64,000 bases of DNA, from assembly GCA_015178975.1 (NCBI GenBank), contig WHVD01000042.1, forward strand, positions 62,001-126,000, written 5' to 3'. A model generated the notes under the pieces. It saw nothing but the letters and a program-made list of their open reading frames with translations, was not told the DNA's origin and searched no databases. The stretch is from Hysterangium stoloniferum. Taxonomy: Eukaryota > Basidiomycota > Agaricomycetes > Hysterangiales > Hysterangiaceae. The position numbers were made by a program, and so were the translations under genes. This document shows positions 37,198 through 48,557 of this stretch, piece by piece (the stretch's first letter is position 1; each line of letters begins with the position of its first letter).

Positions 37198-38177
37198 CTA
37201 AGTTTCTCCCTCTACAACTTCTCCCTCCTCTCCGACCTCCGAACCCTCCTCCGCACCGACAGCCACTGATACCACACCACCGACCTTCTCCGAAACCCCA
37301 ATTTCATGCCCACCGCAACTCGAGACTTCCAAATACTGCTCAAGTTGACCACCGAGAGACTCGATAACACTGGTCTGTTTCTCCAGCCCGACGCCCAAGA
37401 GTCGCAATTGCTCAGTTATGAGCCCTTGTTGTCGCAACATCTCATATCGGTACCGACTCGTCTCCGAGAAGTAGGTCCGCATGAGGCAGTTTTGCTCTTC
37501 TAGAGCATCGGCCTGTCGCTCCTGGAATGAGCCATCGGCCCCCGGGAAAACACACCCAAGCTTCTGATCAGCGCACTCTTGACAAGTGCGGCCCCGACCA
37601 TTGGTCCGGGGATGACAGGTTCGAACCCCGTTTTGTGCACCAATTGCACTTGGGGTCATTTTTGGGCCCCACCTTGGGGGCCTGCTTTTGTTTCTATAGA
37701 AAAAATTATTTAGGAAGTTTTTATTTTAGGAAACCGAACCCACCTTGGGGCTCGACGGCCCCGGTGCATCCTCCTCGTCCTCCTCTCCCTCTTCGTCATT
37801 GGACTCCGAAGGCGTTGCAGCCTTGCGCTAACAAATATTGTCAGTAAGGTTCGCAAAAGACACCAGAGCCGACTCACTTTTCCCTCCCACTTCTTTTTCG
37901 CCGCCTCCTCCCGCGCCCGATCGGCCTCCTGCTGCTTGTTCTTTGCAAGCACTGCTTCCCAGTGCTTGCGCGTGGCCTCTTCTGCCGCCTGTTTCTTTTC
38001 CTCGGCCTCGATGGCTGCCAACTCCTCCTTCTCTTTCCGCTCCTCCTCTTCACGCACCTTTTTCTTCTGCTCGAGTATACGCCGACGCTCCTTCGTGTTC
38101 GCCGTACCACTCGGCGCTGACATGGGCGCAACTGTTAACCTAACCGGGAAGGGCTTTGACCCCGAGCCTATGGTCAT
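37198..38177 (-). other. Antisense accessory region of the gypsy element
   Basis: Between pol and the 3' LTR the minus strand carries two gene-like blocks that pol does not need. The block from about 38123 down to 37879 encodes a highly charged Lys/Glu coiled coil (RRRILEQKKKVREEEERK and similar). It is followed by a GTGAGT..TTAG candidate intron of fungal type and an acidic GEEDEEDAPGP stretch. The block 37659-37198 encodes a Cys-rich segment (RTCQECADQKLGC) and a second leucine-rich coiled coil. The region looks like an extra gene carried by the element, now with at least about one break. Related blocks occur in two other gypsy fragments of this window. The function is unknown. Confidence 0.6.
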
Positions 38178-38336
38178 GGTGGTTAAAGGAAGGGAAGTGG
38201 AATTTCAAGCGCCAGGAACTCTCAAACTTTTATATGCAAACTTTTGCCGAGTCACATGATGTTTGACACACCCAGCCATACCCGACAAGTTTTTATGTAC
38301 GGGATCTAGATTTTCGGCCTCCTTGGGATTTCGGCC

Positions 38337-38347
38337 AAAAGGGGAGA
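38337..38347 (+). other. Polypurine tract
   Basis: AAAAGGGGAGA lies 3 bp before the 3' LTR, the expected plus-strand primer of an LTR element. Confidence 0.75.
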
Positions 38348-38350
38348 TAC

Positions 38351-39070
38351 TGTTACGACCGTGTCGCAACCCTATCGGCCCCGAGGTTATCGCCACTTGT
38401 CAACGTTTCAAGTCATCCTCTCGGAAACCATCGGCCCCGAAGCTGACGAATGTTTCGCGAAGATCAAACTCCATTTACGCCCACGTCAAATAACTCGTAT
38501 TGTCTGGTCAAACTTTGATACGTCCCCTTTATTATGTTGATCCGTTCAGTCTTATGTTTCGCATATGTCTATCTATATTTGTAGTCCTCGAACCATTTCC
38601 TTTTATCGTAATCCCACTCTCGGTTATCATCGGCCTCCGAACTAATCATAAACTTCCCGTTCCTAGTCAAGCTTATTGTTAATACCGTGTTCCGCCCTTC
38701 TCCCCATTAGTATTTTCCAGACGCCTGTTACTGGTATATGAACCCGCTGTAATTGTAATTACTAGGTAATCAGAATATCGACTCAGAATACCCTCATACG
38801 TCTGTAGCAGTCTCATACTAGAAGAACCCCCTTCCGCCTTCGCGTGCGCTCGCCCATTCTCGGCCCAATCCCTTGGCCCGACACTTGACCTGTCCTTCGG
38901 TTCCGATCGGTATCTCACCGAAAGGTCCTTCTTAGGATATAGTCTTCGCCTGTCCGAAATTTAAGGACAACCTACGGATATTTGCGAGGGCGCAGCACAT
39001 AAGCTGAAGCCAAGTCCTTCCGATCGGTCCCCGTCGGCCACCGACATTAGTCAGTTTCCAGTTCTTAACA
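38351..39070 (+). repeat. 3' LTR of the gypsy element
   Basis: 720 bp, same ends as the 5' LTR, followed by CAGAC. Confidence 0.95.
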
Positions 39071-39672
39071 CAGACAGACAAGAGGACTAGAGACTGGATG
39101 AGGGGTGTAACTTGTTTGAGGGTCAAACTTGTTCAAGATTGAAATTGGATTCTAAGTACATGAATATAGGAGGCTTATATAGACTGTGAAATGTAATAAT
39201 ACCAAATCTGGTATTAATGAGGGGCAGAACTATTAAACATAAAATGAAACAAGTAAATACCAAACTAGGTATTAGGAATGGAATGGGGAGTCCAGTCAGG
39301 GTCTGGTGACTAGTCCATGAGATACAGAGTGTCAGGCGTGTATAGGGTGGAGTTCGGAGTCCGGTGGAGTCCAATGACTGGTACATGAGACACATGACAG
39401 ACCATTTGACCATAACAGGAGCAGGGCTCTATGCTCTGTTAAAGGGGTTCCAGGAAGTCTGGTCGGAGTCCGGTGACTGGCGGGTTGTCTGGGAGTGGGT
39501 ATAGAGAGTTGGGTACAGATAGGGTGGGGTGCATACAGAGAGTCGGGCATAAACAAGTTGATATGTGGGCTTTGGTGGGAACTCCAGTTGTAACTATACA
39601 ATATAGAGGGTTGGGAGCATGTAGGATGGGGTCCAGGGGCCTGGAGGCTGGCAGGTTTTCCAGTTCCTGACA
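39071..39672 (-). repeat. Older gypsy-type LTR, 5' part (split by insertion)
   Basis: On the minus strand it begins TGTCAGGAACTGG at 39672 and carries a TATATAAG promoter-like box near 39175. It runs into the young gypsy and continues at 31362-31200, for a combined length of roughly 750 bp, close to the 720 bp of its relative. Fossil LTR. Confidence 0.6.
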
Positions 39673-40643
39673 ACCATACACCTGTCTAGAAAAGTAAGCA
39701 CCACAAAAAATATGATACTCTTGTCCTGTCTGCTACTGATGACTGAGTGAGGCTGATACTAACAGCCTTACAACTACTGTGTAATGGAACCATTGTCCAA
39801 AGCTCATCTGCCTTCAGTTGGCACTTGTGATATTCAGCTGGAGTTCTTCTAACTACTGAGCTCAACAAAAGATGGTGTCCCAGTCATTTTATCCAGCACT
39901 CTCAGAAGTTTGATCATATGACATATGGTGTGCACATTCAATATTGCCGCATTTGCCAGTTTTCTCTCAAATCCAGGGTCCGAAAGCTCCCAGGGGTTCA
40001 GCTTCATCCCAAGCACATCCAGCTGTTCATCAAGGAGTGGCCTACCCTGAAAATGAGCATATTCTGGAAGAAATTGACCAAACATATAGTCGCACATGCT
40101 TGATATCGATCACTCGATGATGGCTGGTGAACATTGAAGTGATTGTGATTCAGAGGTAAGAAGTGTTCCCAATGTGGCTAGTGGTGGCAAGTGAGTTTTC
40201 ATGGAGATTTTGTCCAGATATTAAATTTCCAATTGTACTGCTAGATGATATATTTCAATGTGTCGGTGTATTCTTTGTGGTTAGTTTCATGCATGGGTAG
40301 CCTTAACCATTAAATTTGATACCGAAGAAGCCTCAAATGATCAGCAAGGGCCAAGTTCCACCCAGATGAACTGTGGGTCAGTTTCAGACAATTCAGGTTG
40401 TTAATGTTGTGCCTTATGCACATGCATGTAGGTCCTCAATGACAGAAATTGGCGATAAAAGCTGACCAAGATATGACAACGCCGACTGGATGATGTGCGT
40501 AATTACATGTGGATGCTGTCTGAAACAGCTGAGATATGTAACTCCCAAACCTCAACTTGCACTATATTGCATTCAGGGTTTCTGGGTAAAAGTCTCTGTC
40601 ATTTAACTAGTGTGCCCATGAGTATACATAATGCTTTGAACTA
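39673..40643. other. No supportable gene; one unrecognised frame
   Basis: A minus-strand frame (39849-40097) reads LPEYAHFQGRPLLDEQLDVL then FERKLANAAILNVHTICHMI. It looks like a real protein fragment, possibly from a transposon, but I cannot name the family. The rest is AT-rich and featureless. Confidence 0.35.
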
Positions 40644-41003
40644 CAGTTGACTCCCTTATAACACATACCCCCTTGGGATAGGCCCAGAGGTATGTATTAT
40701 GAGGGAGTATGGGTTGTCAGAGAGATCAGCTCCTAATGATGCAAGTTTGTTAATTGACTATGGACATGTCAGTCAAGTATTCATGTAGATAAAAGTGCTA
40801 TTTAGGAGGGAAATTATGAGTTATTTTGTTGTCCTTCATCCCCTCCATATCAAAAACTCATGTCCTCTGCCTGAATGAACCCAGTATCACCTCTAGCTTA
40901 CATGCAAATGGATCATCCATTTCATTTATGTACTTCCTCAAAACCAATGCTGCCTGGAGTGCTTCATTGCATGTCAGACTCAGTTCAACAGAAACATCTG
41001 AGT

Positions 41004-42450
41004 TGTTATTGTCATGTATTTTAAAAGGTTTTTCTATTTTTCACAATTTCCCCAAAACGAAATTCTTAACAAAGGCTTCTAAATGTACTTATATCGCGAT
41101 TATAAAAATTGTAAAATATTCTCTTAATTTATATTGAATTTATGCAATTTATTTTGCATTTTTATCTTATAAATTGAGGAAGCTACGAAATTTCTACTTT
41201 TTATTCTTTTTTAACTATATATCTTCAAACCGGCCACCTGGCGCTTATTACACAACGCGCGGGAATATTGGTCACAACAAGTGACCGGTTGTCACAACAA
41301 GTGACCGGTTGTCACAACAAGTGACCGGTTGTCACAACAAGTGACCGGCCGTCACGACGAGTGACCATCGTCACAACGAGTGACAGTCACAAGGGCGCGC
41401 GACAGTCACAAAGGGCGCGCGAAAGTCACAAGGCGCGACAGGTGTCACACGCGCACTAGCGCGGGAATATTATGTCATACATTATGTCGTCATATATGCT
41501 AGTAGAGAATGGCAGAAATGTCTAAAACATTCCAAGTAAAATAGCTAAAATAGGATAGAAATAAAGTTCAATATGTCTCTAAATGTCTCACATCTCAGTG
41601 TATATAAGGAGCTCTGCTCCAGCCATGAAATACAACCAATTTTAACCAATTTTATCAACCCATTTACACCACATCTGTGTGTCACTGCAGCAAGCAGGCT
41701 AATCCACCCCAATCTGGGCAGTTGGACATCTAATTCCACCTCTATCAGAGCTGTTGGAAACCTTTGCCACCTCTATCAGAGTTGTTGGCCCAATAAGATC
41801 CCTTGTCACCTCAATCTGAGTTGTTGACTGATCTTTGTTCCCCCTGTCACCTCAATCTGAGTTGTTGACTTTTGTTCCCCCTTGCCACCTCTTAATTGAG
41901 TAGCTGGCTTTATTACTTTTTCTAACTTCTATTTAAGTTGTTGGAATCCGTTGCCACCTCGGTTAGAGTTGTTGGCTATCAACCAAGTAATAAATAAATT
42001 GTTGTTTTATTGTTTGAAATTAGAATATAATTCTAATTTCTCCTGGTTTGGCTTATAGTTAAATACTGAGAATATTCTTGCAGAATCATTAAGACTACAT
42101 TAAGATCCTGATAAGTTAGTATCACAGTAGACCCTGTAGGTTAGTGTAAATAAAGCATATATTAGCCAAATAGTGTTTTATTCTATATCTAATCTTTTGA
42201 CCCGTTTATAAATATTTTTACTGTTTGACAAATAGTATAAAATATATATAAACTAGCTAGCATTGAAGTTAAATCTAGCTTTGGAATCAGTAAATTGTTA
42301 TTCTTATTTTAGTAGTTGTTATCACAGAAAAAGAACAAGCTTGCACAAGCAGCTCTCAAAACCTTCTTTGCGAAGTAGGGTGCATATATTCAAGTAAACT
42401 CTTGACTTCAGGGGTTCTAAGTCTATTAAGGCTGCCACTGATTAATATCA
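41004..42450 (+). repeat. LTR-like repeat, copy A
   Basis: This aligns over its length with the reverse complement of 50456-51575 (about 80% or better over long stretches). Shared words include AAGGAGCTC after a TATA-like TGTATATAAGG, CACATCTGTGTGTCACTGCAG, several CCACCTC..GAGTTGTTGG units, and CTTGACTTCAGGGGTTCTAA near the far end. The TATA-like box and TG start suggest a solo LTR, but no convincing target duplication was found. It interrupts the pogo transposase. Copy A also holds a 20-bp dyad array (41271-41460) missing from copy B. Confidence 0.6.
41271..41377. repeat. 20-bp dyad tandem array
   Basis: Three perfect copies of GTCACAACAAGTGACCGGTT are followed by two to three drifting copies. 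Each unit contains GTCAC..GTGAC, and the junctions give GTGAC..GTCAC, so the array is a run of overlapping inverted repeats. The continuation to about 41460 alternates GTCACA with GGCGCGCGA words. The whole expansion lies between two copies of GCGCGGGAATATT (41257-41269 and 41459-41471). Confidence 0.85.
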
Positions 42451-43527
42451 AATACTTAAATTATTTTACCTTGCAGTGAATTGAGTATTTGCACATTTTG
42501 ATTGAGCATTGGACTCCTTTTTCCAGAAAATAATATTGAAATAAGGCTAATACATTACAGTTATTCACATCGGCAACCTCATGACTATCTCCCTTGTTTC
42601 CTTCCTGTGCCATCTTTGCATCCATCACTGTATGAAATATATCCTCATCTGTTGCATGTCTCTCCAACTGGGTTGAGAAGCTCTGCAAGATCCATATGGT
42701 TTGAATGTCAGAGGGCCCCGGTAGCCTCCAAATTGTCCAAGGCTTTGGTAACGAGTTTCTCTGCTTGGGAAATGACAGGGTTATTGTGGTTTTGGTGGTA
42801 TGGATCAGGGATGAGGTAGGAGAGAGAGGCAGATGGATGGTGAGGATGAGGAAGTCAGTATTGGGTATGATGTTAGCCTTATGCCAGTAGTTCTGGATTG
42901 TTGTTGCATCCACATCATTTCATGCATCTTCAGCAAGTCACATGGCTTCAAGTTGATTGATAGTGTAGATTTCTGAAGGAGTGGTGCCAGCTTCATTTAG
43001 ATCAATGGCACAATGGATGAACTTCATCTAATATTTTGCCTTAAAAAAGAACAAATAACCCCTTGGTCATTGGGCTGAACATGTGCAGTAAGGTTGGGTT
43101 CAAAATTGAGAGTGAAATGTTTATCAGTGACTCTGGAACAATATGACCCAAAACCCTATCCTGAAAAAGCAGAACCTACCCTAATTCCTGAGTGCTCTAT
43201 CCCAGTCCAGTAGCCACTCCTGATAGATAGTGGAGTCATCCAAGCATTTGCATTGCTCTTGTAGTAGAAACCAAATTGTGTGCCTGTCTTGTTCTTGAAT
43301 GCATGTGGCTTCTGTGCTTTTCTAATTGTGACTGGGGGTAGTGTTTTGAGCTGTCTGCATTTGTAGTGAGCAGATATGTGAGCCAAAGTTTTTTCCCTTT
43401 GATGCCAGAGGTTTGCTTCTTGGATAGTCCACAATTGGGAGACATACTGTTCAGTTGTTTAGGGTCAATTAGCATCCAAAAATAAGAGAAAACTCATGCA
43501 TAGAACAAGGCAATCTCATTGGCATTA
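42451..43527 (-). other. pogo interior between the two insertions
   Basis: This holds piece 2 of the pogo transposase and nothing else recognisable. Confidence 0.6.
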
Positions 43528-43841
43528 CAGCTGTTCTGGGTACCGATGGCAGAGTTCCAATTTCAATAAAATTCCCTGTAAATCGCCAGATGGATCATGC
43601 TGTATCTTTCGAACCGCGTACGATTAAGACACAAAAATATGGAATTTGAAAATAGTAATATAGGGCATTGTCCTCATAGCTTCAATATAACTTATGACTC
43701 AGTATTTATAATTTATGCTGAAAACACTGTGTCAGCTCTCCTGCCCCAAATTTTGCGTGTATGGGCATAGTAATTTGTGTACATCATATTATATAGGTTA
43801 TATAAATATTTAGAAAATATGGACACTTAATGTAGGCTATG
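43528..43841 (+). repeat. Left terminal inverted repeat
   Basis: Matches the inverse of 48790-49092. The outermost about 48 bp are nearly identical (CAGCTGTTCTGGGTACCGAT and onward). The inner part is about 65-75% identical, with shared words GATTAAGACACAA, GGGCATTGT, GTATTTATAATTTA and TGTAGGCT. Confidence 0.85.
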
Positions 43842-44044
43842 GAGCGAGGAAAGTACCCTTTACATGCCAGCTGGAACTCTCCTTCGAGTCACTTATTTTA
43901 GCCTATCGAAGTAAGGATAAAGTAATATAGTTCAACAAAATACTTTATCAGTTATTTAAGTATACTTTTCTGAGCATATACATCTCGAAAAATGATCATT
44001 AGACCAGTGAGCAGTAACCACTTGTGACCGTCACCTCATGTGAC

Positions 44045-45302
44045 ATGTCAATTTGGTGTTTATGTAACATCCCCTTCACCTCAATGCCACGGCATATGAT
44101 AGAACATTTGCGCCAATGCCAAAGATACTCTTCAGATCTCTGGAAACGTGTTGTTTTTCAGAAATACGTTAGAGCCAAGACTGTCTACAACATCGCACTT
44201 GACCTTGATATCCCAAAACGAAGCATTGAACGAATCCTCAAACAGTGGCGCGAGACAGGGGAAGTAGATGCCTCAGAGACAGTGGTGAAGAGGAAGAGAA
44301 GACAGATAATGGTCCCAGATGAGATTGAAGTGAGATAATTGTGCTTTTATTTAATTTCCATACTCACTATTCTCACAGTTTTTGGTTTCTTTGACCGAAC
44401 GATATCCCAATATCTATCTCAATGAAATGCAGAGTTTCTTACAGCATCAGCATGGCATCATTGTGGGAACATCGACAATTTGGGATACTTTGACAGAGCT
44501 AGGTTTGACTCGTAAAAAGGTGAGTCTCTGCTTTTGTTATACCAGTTCCTAATCTGATTTTGATACTGGAAGTTATCAAGAGCGGCTGCTGAGCGTTCAG
44601 AGGAGGCAAGGTCACGATACAGGTTTCAGATTGCTGTGGAAAGTGCAGAGCGGCTCGTATTCATTGACGAGAGTCAGATTGATACTCGAACAACTTACAG
44701 GCTGTACGGCTGGGCTGAACATGGGCAATGGGCACGAACATCAGCAAAATTTCAGTGGGGTATTGGGTAAGTGCTTGTTTATTTATTGTATTGATATTTG
44801 CTTTATGCACGACCAATAGATATTCCTTACTCCCTGCACTCTGCTCCGATGGTATCTTCTATGCCGACATTTGCAAAGGAGCCTATAATGGCGCATCATT
44901 TATACAATACATTGAGGATCTCATGCCATTCATGAATCCATGGCCGGCACAGCATAGTGTCCTTGTCATGGATAACTGTGCAATCCATCATCTGGAGGAT
45001 GTGGCACACCTTTGTGAGGAAAGGTATGTATTTCCTTTATCCCACTTTCATTGTTAACCTTCGCCCCATTCTACTTTAGAGGTGTACTTCTATACTATCT
45101 ACCGCCCTACTCGCCAGACCTCAACCCAATTGAAGAGGCTTTTTCTTTTGTCAAGGCTTACGTGCACCAGCACGGTGATATTTTTCGTGCAGCTGTTGAG
45201 GCCAAAAATGAGTGGGCTGTCCATTCATTTCTTTATACTGCACTGGCAACCATCACTCCTGAGCATGCATGTGGGTGGATGGGACATTCCAGATACATGT
45301 AA
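44045..45302 (+). CDS. DD34E transposase (IS630/Tc1/mariner)
   Basis: Five exons (44045-44329, 44379-44519, 44573-44766, 44820-45023, 45080-45302) are joined by introns of 49-56 bp with GT..AG ends, giving an uninterrupted 348-residue protein. An in-frame ATG at 44084 is an alternative start. The N-terminal helix-turn-helix includes WKRVVFQKYVRAKTVYNIAL and PKRSIERILKQW. The catalytic triad is Asp in LVFIDESQID, Asp in VLVMDNCAIHH and Glu in PPYSPDLNPIEEAF, with 34 residues between the second and third. It cuts the element ends and inserts at TA. Length and motifs are normal for the family and the gene looks intact. Its neighbour is the convergent accessory gene. Confidence 0.9.
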
Positions 45303-45446
45303 TACACTTTCTCTTGTTTACTTCCCTACAACACGCTCTTAAATATAACATTTTATCTTTACAATATGGTGCAATCAGTGTGTAATTGGTCTAACATAAA
45401 GTGTAGTAGGCATTTGGGCATATCTCTAAATTTCGCAAAAAAAAAT

Positions 45447-47219
45447 CTAATGCTTTTTAGACACGACTTTGAAGCCATATTCTTGTCCGGCCTTGGATAG
45501 GTTGATCAAAACCACAGCCTGTTCCATCATATTGAGACCAAAACCTTGGATAATATGGTCCCTGGCAAATGTTCCAAGCATATCTAACATCATCTCCAAT
45601 GCTCCTTGAGCATCCAATTTGTCCTGTAAGGCAACCCATCCACTACAGCGAACCTTCGCTGATGCTTCAAGAGTGGTAAACCATTCTTCGACTGTTGGTA
45701 ATGGCCCATCACCATGGTCAAGTTCACTAGACGGCTCTGGTGACTGTTTGTGCTGGCAAGACATGGTACGGCTCCGACTGGACGAAGAGTGTCGGGTCCC
45801 AACATTGAGAATAAGATTGGTAGGTAGCTGCAATGTATTAGTTGAGATGGGTGCTGATATAGTCTTCGTGCTTTCAACTATTTGTGCACCACCTTGGCGG
45901 CTGAGTTCTTTCTGGCCCAGATCATGATGAAAATCGGCAAAGATGTCTGTATGAGGAGGACTATCTAGTGTAGCCTCAGGGGGTGTAGCCAACTGAAAGT
46001 AGTATTAGCACTTATTATAATTAAATATATGTTGCTTACTATGGCACTAGTCCAAGCTCGGAAGTGAGGTAGAGTAATTTTAGCACATTTCCCGTACTTA
46101 TTGGTCATGCATAGTTTATCGCGGCCACAAATTTGACATTTTTTCAATTTTTTCAGTAGCTGCTTCTCCATGACTTTGTAAGGTGCATTGTATCCTGCAT
46201 TTTCATCGGCAAGGTCATCAGCACTGATTGGTTCAGTATCGGATTCTATAAAATAATTTGTGGTGGGGCTGCACTTTTTGCTCTTCGCAGCAGTCTTGAT
46301 GGTACCAGTCTTATAAGGCTTCTTCTTGTCAACCCAGAGTTCTTTAGATGACTGAAAATCCGCCAAGAACTAAAAACTTGTCATCAGTTTGAATACAGCA
46401 TCCAAGAGCAAATGCTTACATCGTCTGGAAATTTAATTTCTACAGTGGCACTGTCACCTTTCTTCGCAACTTCTGTGGGATATAATTTAGAAACAAACTC
46501 CCAATTCACTTGATTTTGGAAGTTGTAGACAGTTTGTTTGTCCATTGTAAACCTAACAAAAAGTACGGGCCGCTTCTTAGGATGACAGTGGATTAGCGTG
46601 CCAGTTGAAAATATCGTTTCAATGACAGTGTCATATGGCTCATTAGCCTTAGCCTCAACTATCCCAACGACTTTTGTGCTTCCATCCATATATGGAACAT
46701 GAAACCGAACATCTATCAGAGTGTGAAATATGTTTAAAAAAATAGAATCATATGCAACGCACTCAGAACAGATAAGACAGGTGCTGCTGCCTTTTGTGCA
46801 TCTTGCACCTTTTTGGCAACTTTGCGCTTGCCAGTAGTCTTTTGTTTATGAGGAACATAGTCAAATGCATCACTCAAGTCATTGCCATCTGACATATTCG
46901 CAACACTGTTCACATAATGATTGTCAGTCTTAACCTGTCCTGTATCATCCTTAGAATCGCAATCAGAATTCTCATCCTGATTCTCCTGCACAGGCGACAA
47001 TAGAACTATGGGAGATTTTTTTAAGTTAGTATTCACATTATGGGGCCTTTTGTTGGTATCCGTCTTGCTATCTGTTTGAGAAGCCCGAGCAGAAGGGGCA
47101 CGAGACCTACAGCCCTCTATAATGTTGCTAGGATCCACACTATCACGCTGCCTTTTCAGACTCGATTTCTTCACTGTAGCAGGACCAGTCGAGTCAATGG
47201 GTATCTTCTTTTGACTCAT
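45447..47219 (-). CDS. Accessory protein of the Tc1/mariner-type element, unknown family
   Basis: Four exons (47219-46763, 46712-46420, 46369-46040, 45992-45447) are joined by introns of 47-50 bp, giving 1626 nt and 541 residues without a stop. Residues 1-150 are polar and basic (SSLKRQRDS, GKRKVAKK) and probably disordered with nuclear-localisation signals. Residues about 153-250 form a beta-rich segment (VRFHVPYMDGS, NEPYDTVIETIF, ATVEIKFPDD), possibly ubiquitin- or PB1-like. Residues about 251-375 contain a CX2CX5CX7C cluster (CQICGRDKLC..GKC), then HFRAWTSAI and ATPPEATLDSPPHTDIF. The C-terminus is helical (EEWFTTLEASAKV, ARDHIIQGFGL). I recall the C-rich / WTSAI / PP pattern in repetitive Agaricomycete hypothetical proteins. 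A role as DNA-binding or regulatory partner of the transposase is inference. Confidence 0.8.
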
Positions 47220-47464
47220 GTGAGTGTAAATGAGGAATTTTGTGGGGTGAAGATGTGTCACAGTGTGACAACTGCACATGGATGGTCCACTCGGTTAGCA
47301 AGATGCATTTGTCTCAACACATATCATTTACAACTACATACAGATCTCAATTATAGGTACAAAGCTAGCTAAATATTTACTTATAGTATCCCAATTTATC
47401 TCTGCACAAATGTGCTAAAATAAGGCAGTCTAAGAAGAGTCCCACTGGCATGTAGAGAGTAACC

Positions 47465-47670
47465 TGTTAAGTTTTCGTGGTGCTGTTCCTAGACCGTATA
47501 ACTTTCCGTTTGTCTGAGGTGAGGTGGCAGTACTCGTTGTAACGGATAAGGACTAAATAAGTACAAATAGACCTTATGTAACCCATAGTACGCGGTGAAT
47601 CCCCAATGCTGCGACCCGAGCCCTAATGCTCGCAATCCGTCGCTAACCCGAAATCCCAGAAAAGTCAACA
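47465..47670. repeat. TRIM LTR, left copy
   Basis: 206 bp, TGTTAAGTTTTCG to AAGTCAACA, preceded by TAACC. Confidence 0.9.
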
Positions 47671-48557
47671 CACTCCCTCGAGCATAAGGGGCTCGCGGTG
47701 ACCATCCCCACGGCCCGAGCACTCCCTGAAGTTCAGCAACTCCAAATCTGAACTGAAATGCCTATACCGTGATAGCAAGCCTCCCAGCCCAAGCTCCCTC
47801 ACTGCAACTCCCATTCCCAATCAATCCCAAGGCCCTTTATGAGAAGTGTGATGGCGGATGGTGACGTCTAAACAGTGATCCGGGACAAATGTGACCTGGC
47901 TCAGCGCTCTGCACAGTCCTTCGTGCCGGCGGTAGAATTCGATTATTTACGAGTGATAAGTCTCGCGCGATGTGTGAAATCCGAACGGTAATTTTTGCAG
48001 AACTGATAACCCGTTGACGCAAAAAAAGTGGGGGGGGGGTATACGTCGATGCACCGTGGACGCGAGCAAAAAGCGTTTCTCATCTCCCATTTTGGATAAG
48101 TGGTCGACGCCGATTTAGAATAGTGAAAAAATGAAAAAAAGGAAAATGCGGCTAAAACAAGCCTAGTGCCAGACAATAAAGTCAGCGCACTCCCGGTGGG
48201 TCAAAATGCACCGAGCAGTCTAAAATAGACCAAACAGATACTGTGGAGTCCTTCCCACGAGAATCTACGAACTGCAGAGTTTAATGTACCACCCCAGAGT
48301 CCTTCCTGTGCGAGTACTGCGACTTCTAAGCCCTTTAATACGGCCGCTCACTCCTACAAGTTCACTGTATCGCCCCGGAGCCCTTCCCGTGCGAATACTG
48401 CGGCTTCTATGCCCTTCTATACGGCCGCCTAAAAAGATGCGACGAGTCGACACTCAAAAAAATGAAATTGCGCGAACGGTGATTTGTAGCGACGAGATCA
48501 AAGGTGGTCTGCACAGCACCTAGCTTTGGTTAACGGTGGCTGGCCGTGATCCGTTTA

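Larger units (their letters stand above)
31363..39070 (+). mobile_element. Ty3/gypsy chromovirus, young, nearly whole
   Basis: This is an LTR retrotransposon of 7708 bp, flanked by the 5-bp target duplication CAGAC. It has two 720-bp LTRs that differ at about eight positions (about 99% identical), so the insertion is recent. The parts in order are LTR, gag with a CCHC knuckle, pol in the order protease, reverse transcriptase, RNase H, integrase and chromodomain, an antisense accessory region, a purine tract and LTR. Integrase placed after RNase H, plus the C-terminal chromodomain, define a Ty3/gypsy chromovirus. It looks close to whole, with about one break in pol. It lies inside an older related LTR in the opposite orientation. 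Confidence 0.93.

Noticed and set aside
37600-37650. B-box-like GGTTCGAACCCC suggesting a tRNA gene
   Set aside because: No matching A box, acceptor or D stem; it lies in the Cys-rich accessory region of the gypsy element.
41280-41460. CRISPR-like array
   Set aside because: Units are contiguous 20-bp dyads without spacers, in a eukaryotic LTR-like repeat.
44024-44044. Upstream extension of the transposase start
   Set aside because: The frame is open from 44024 but begins with GTG; the first ATG is at 44045, with another at 44084.
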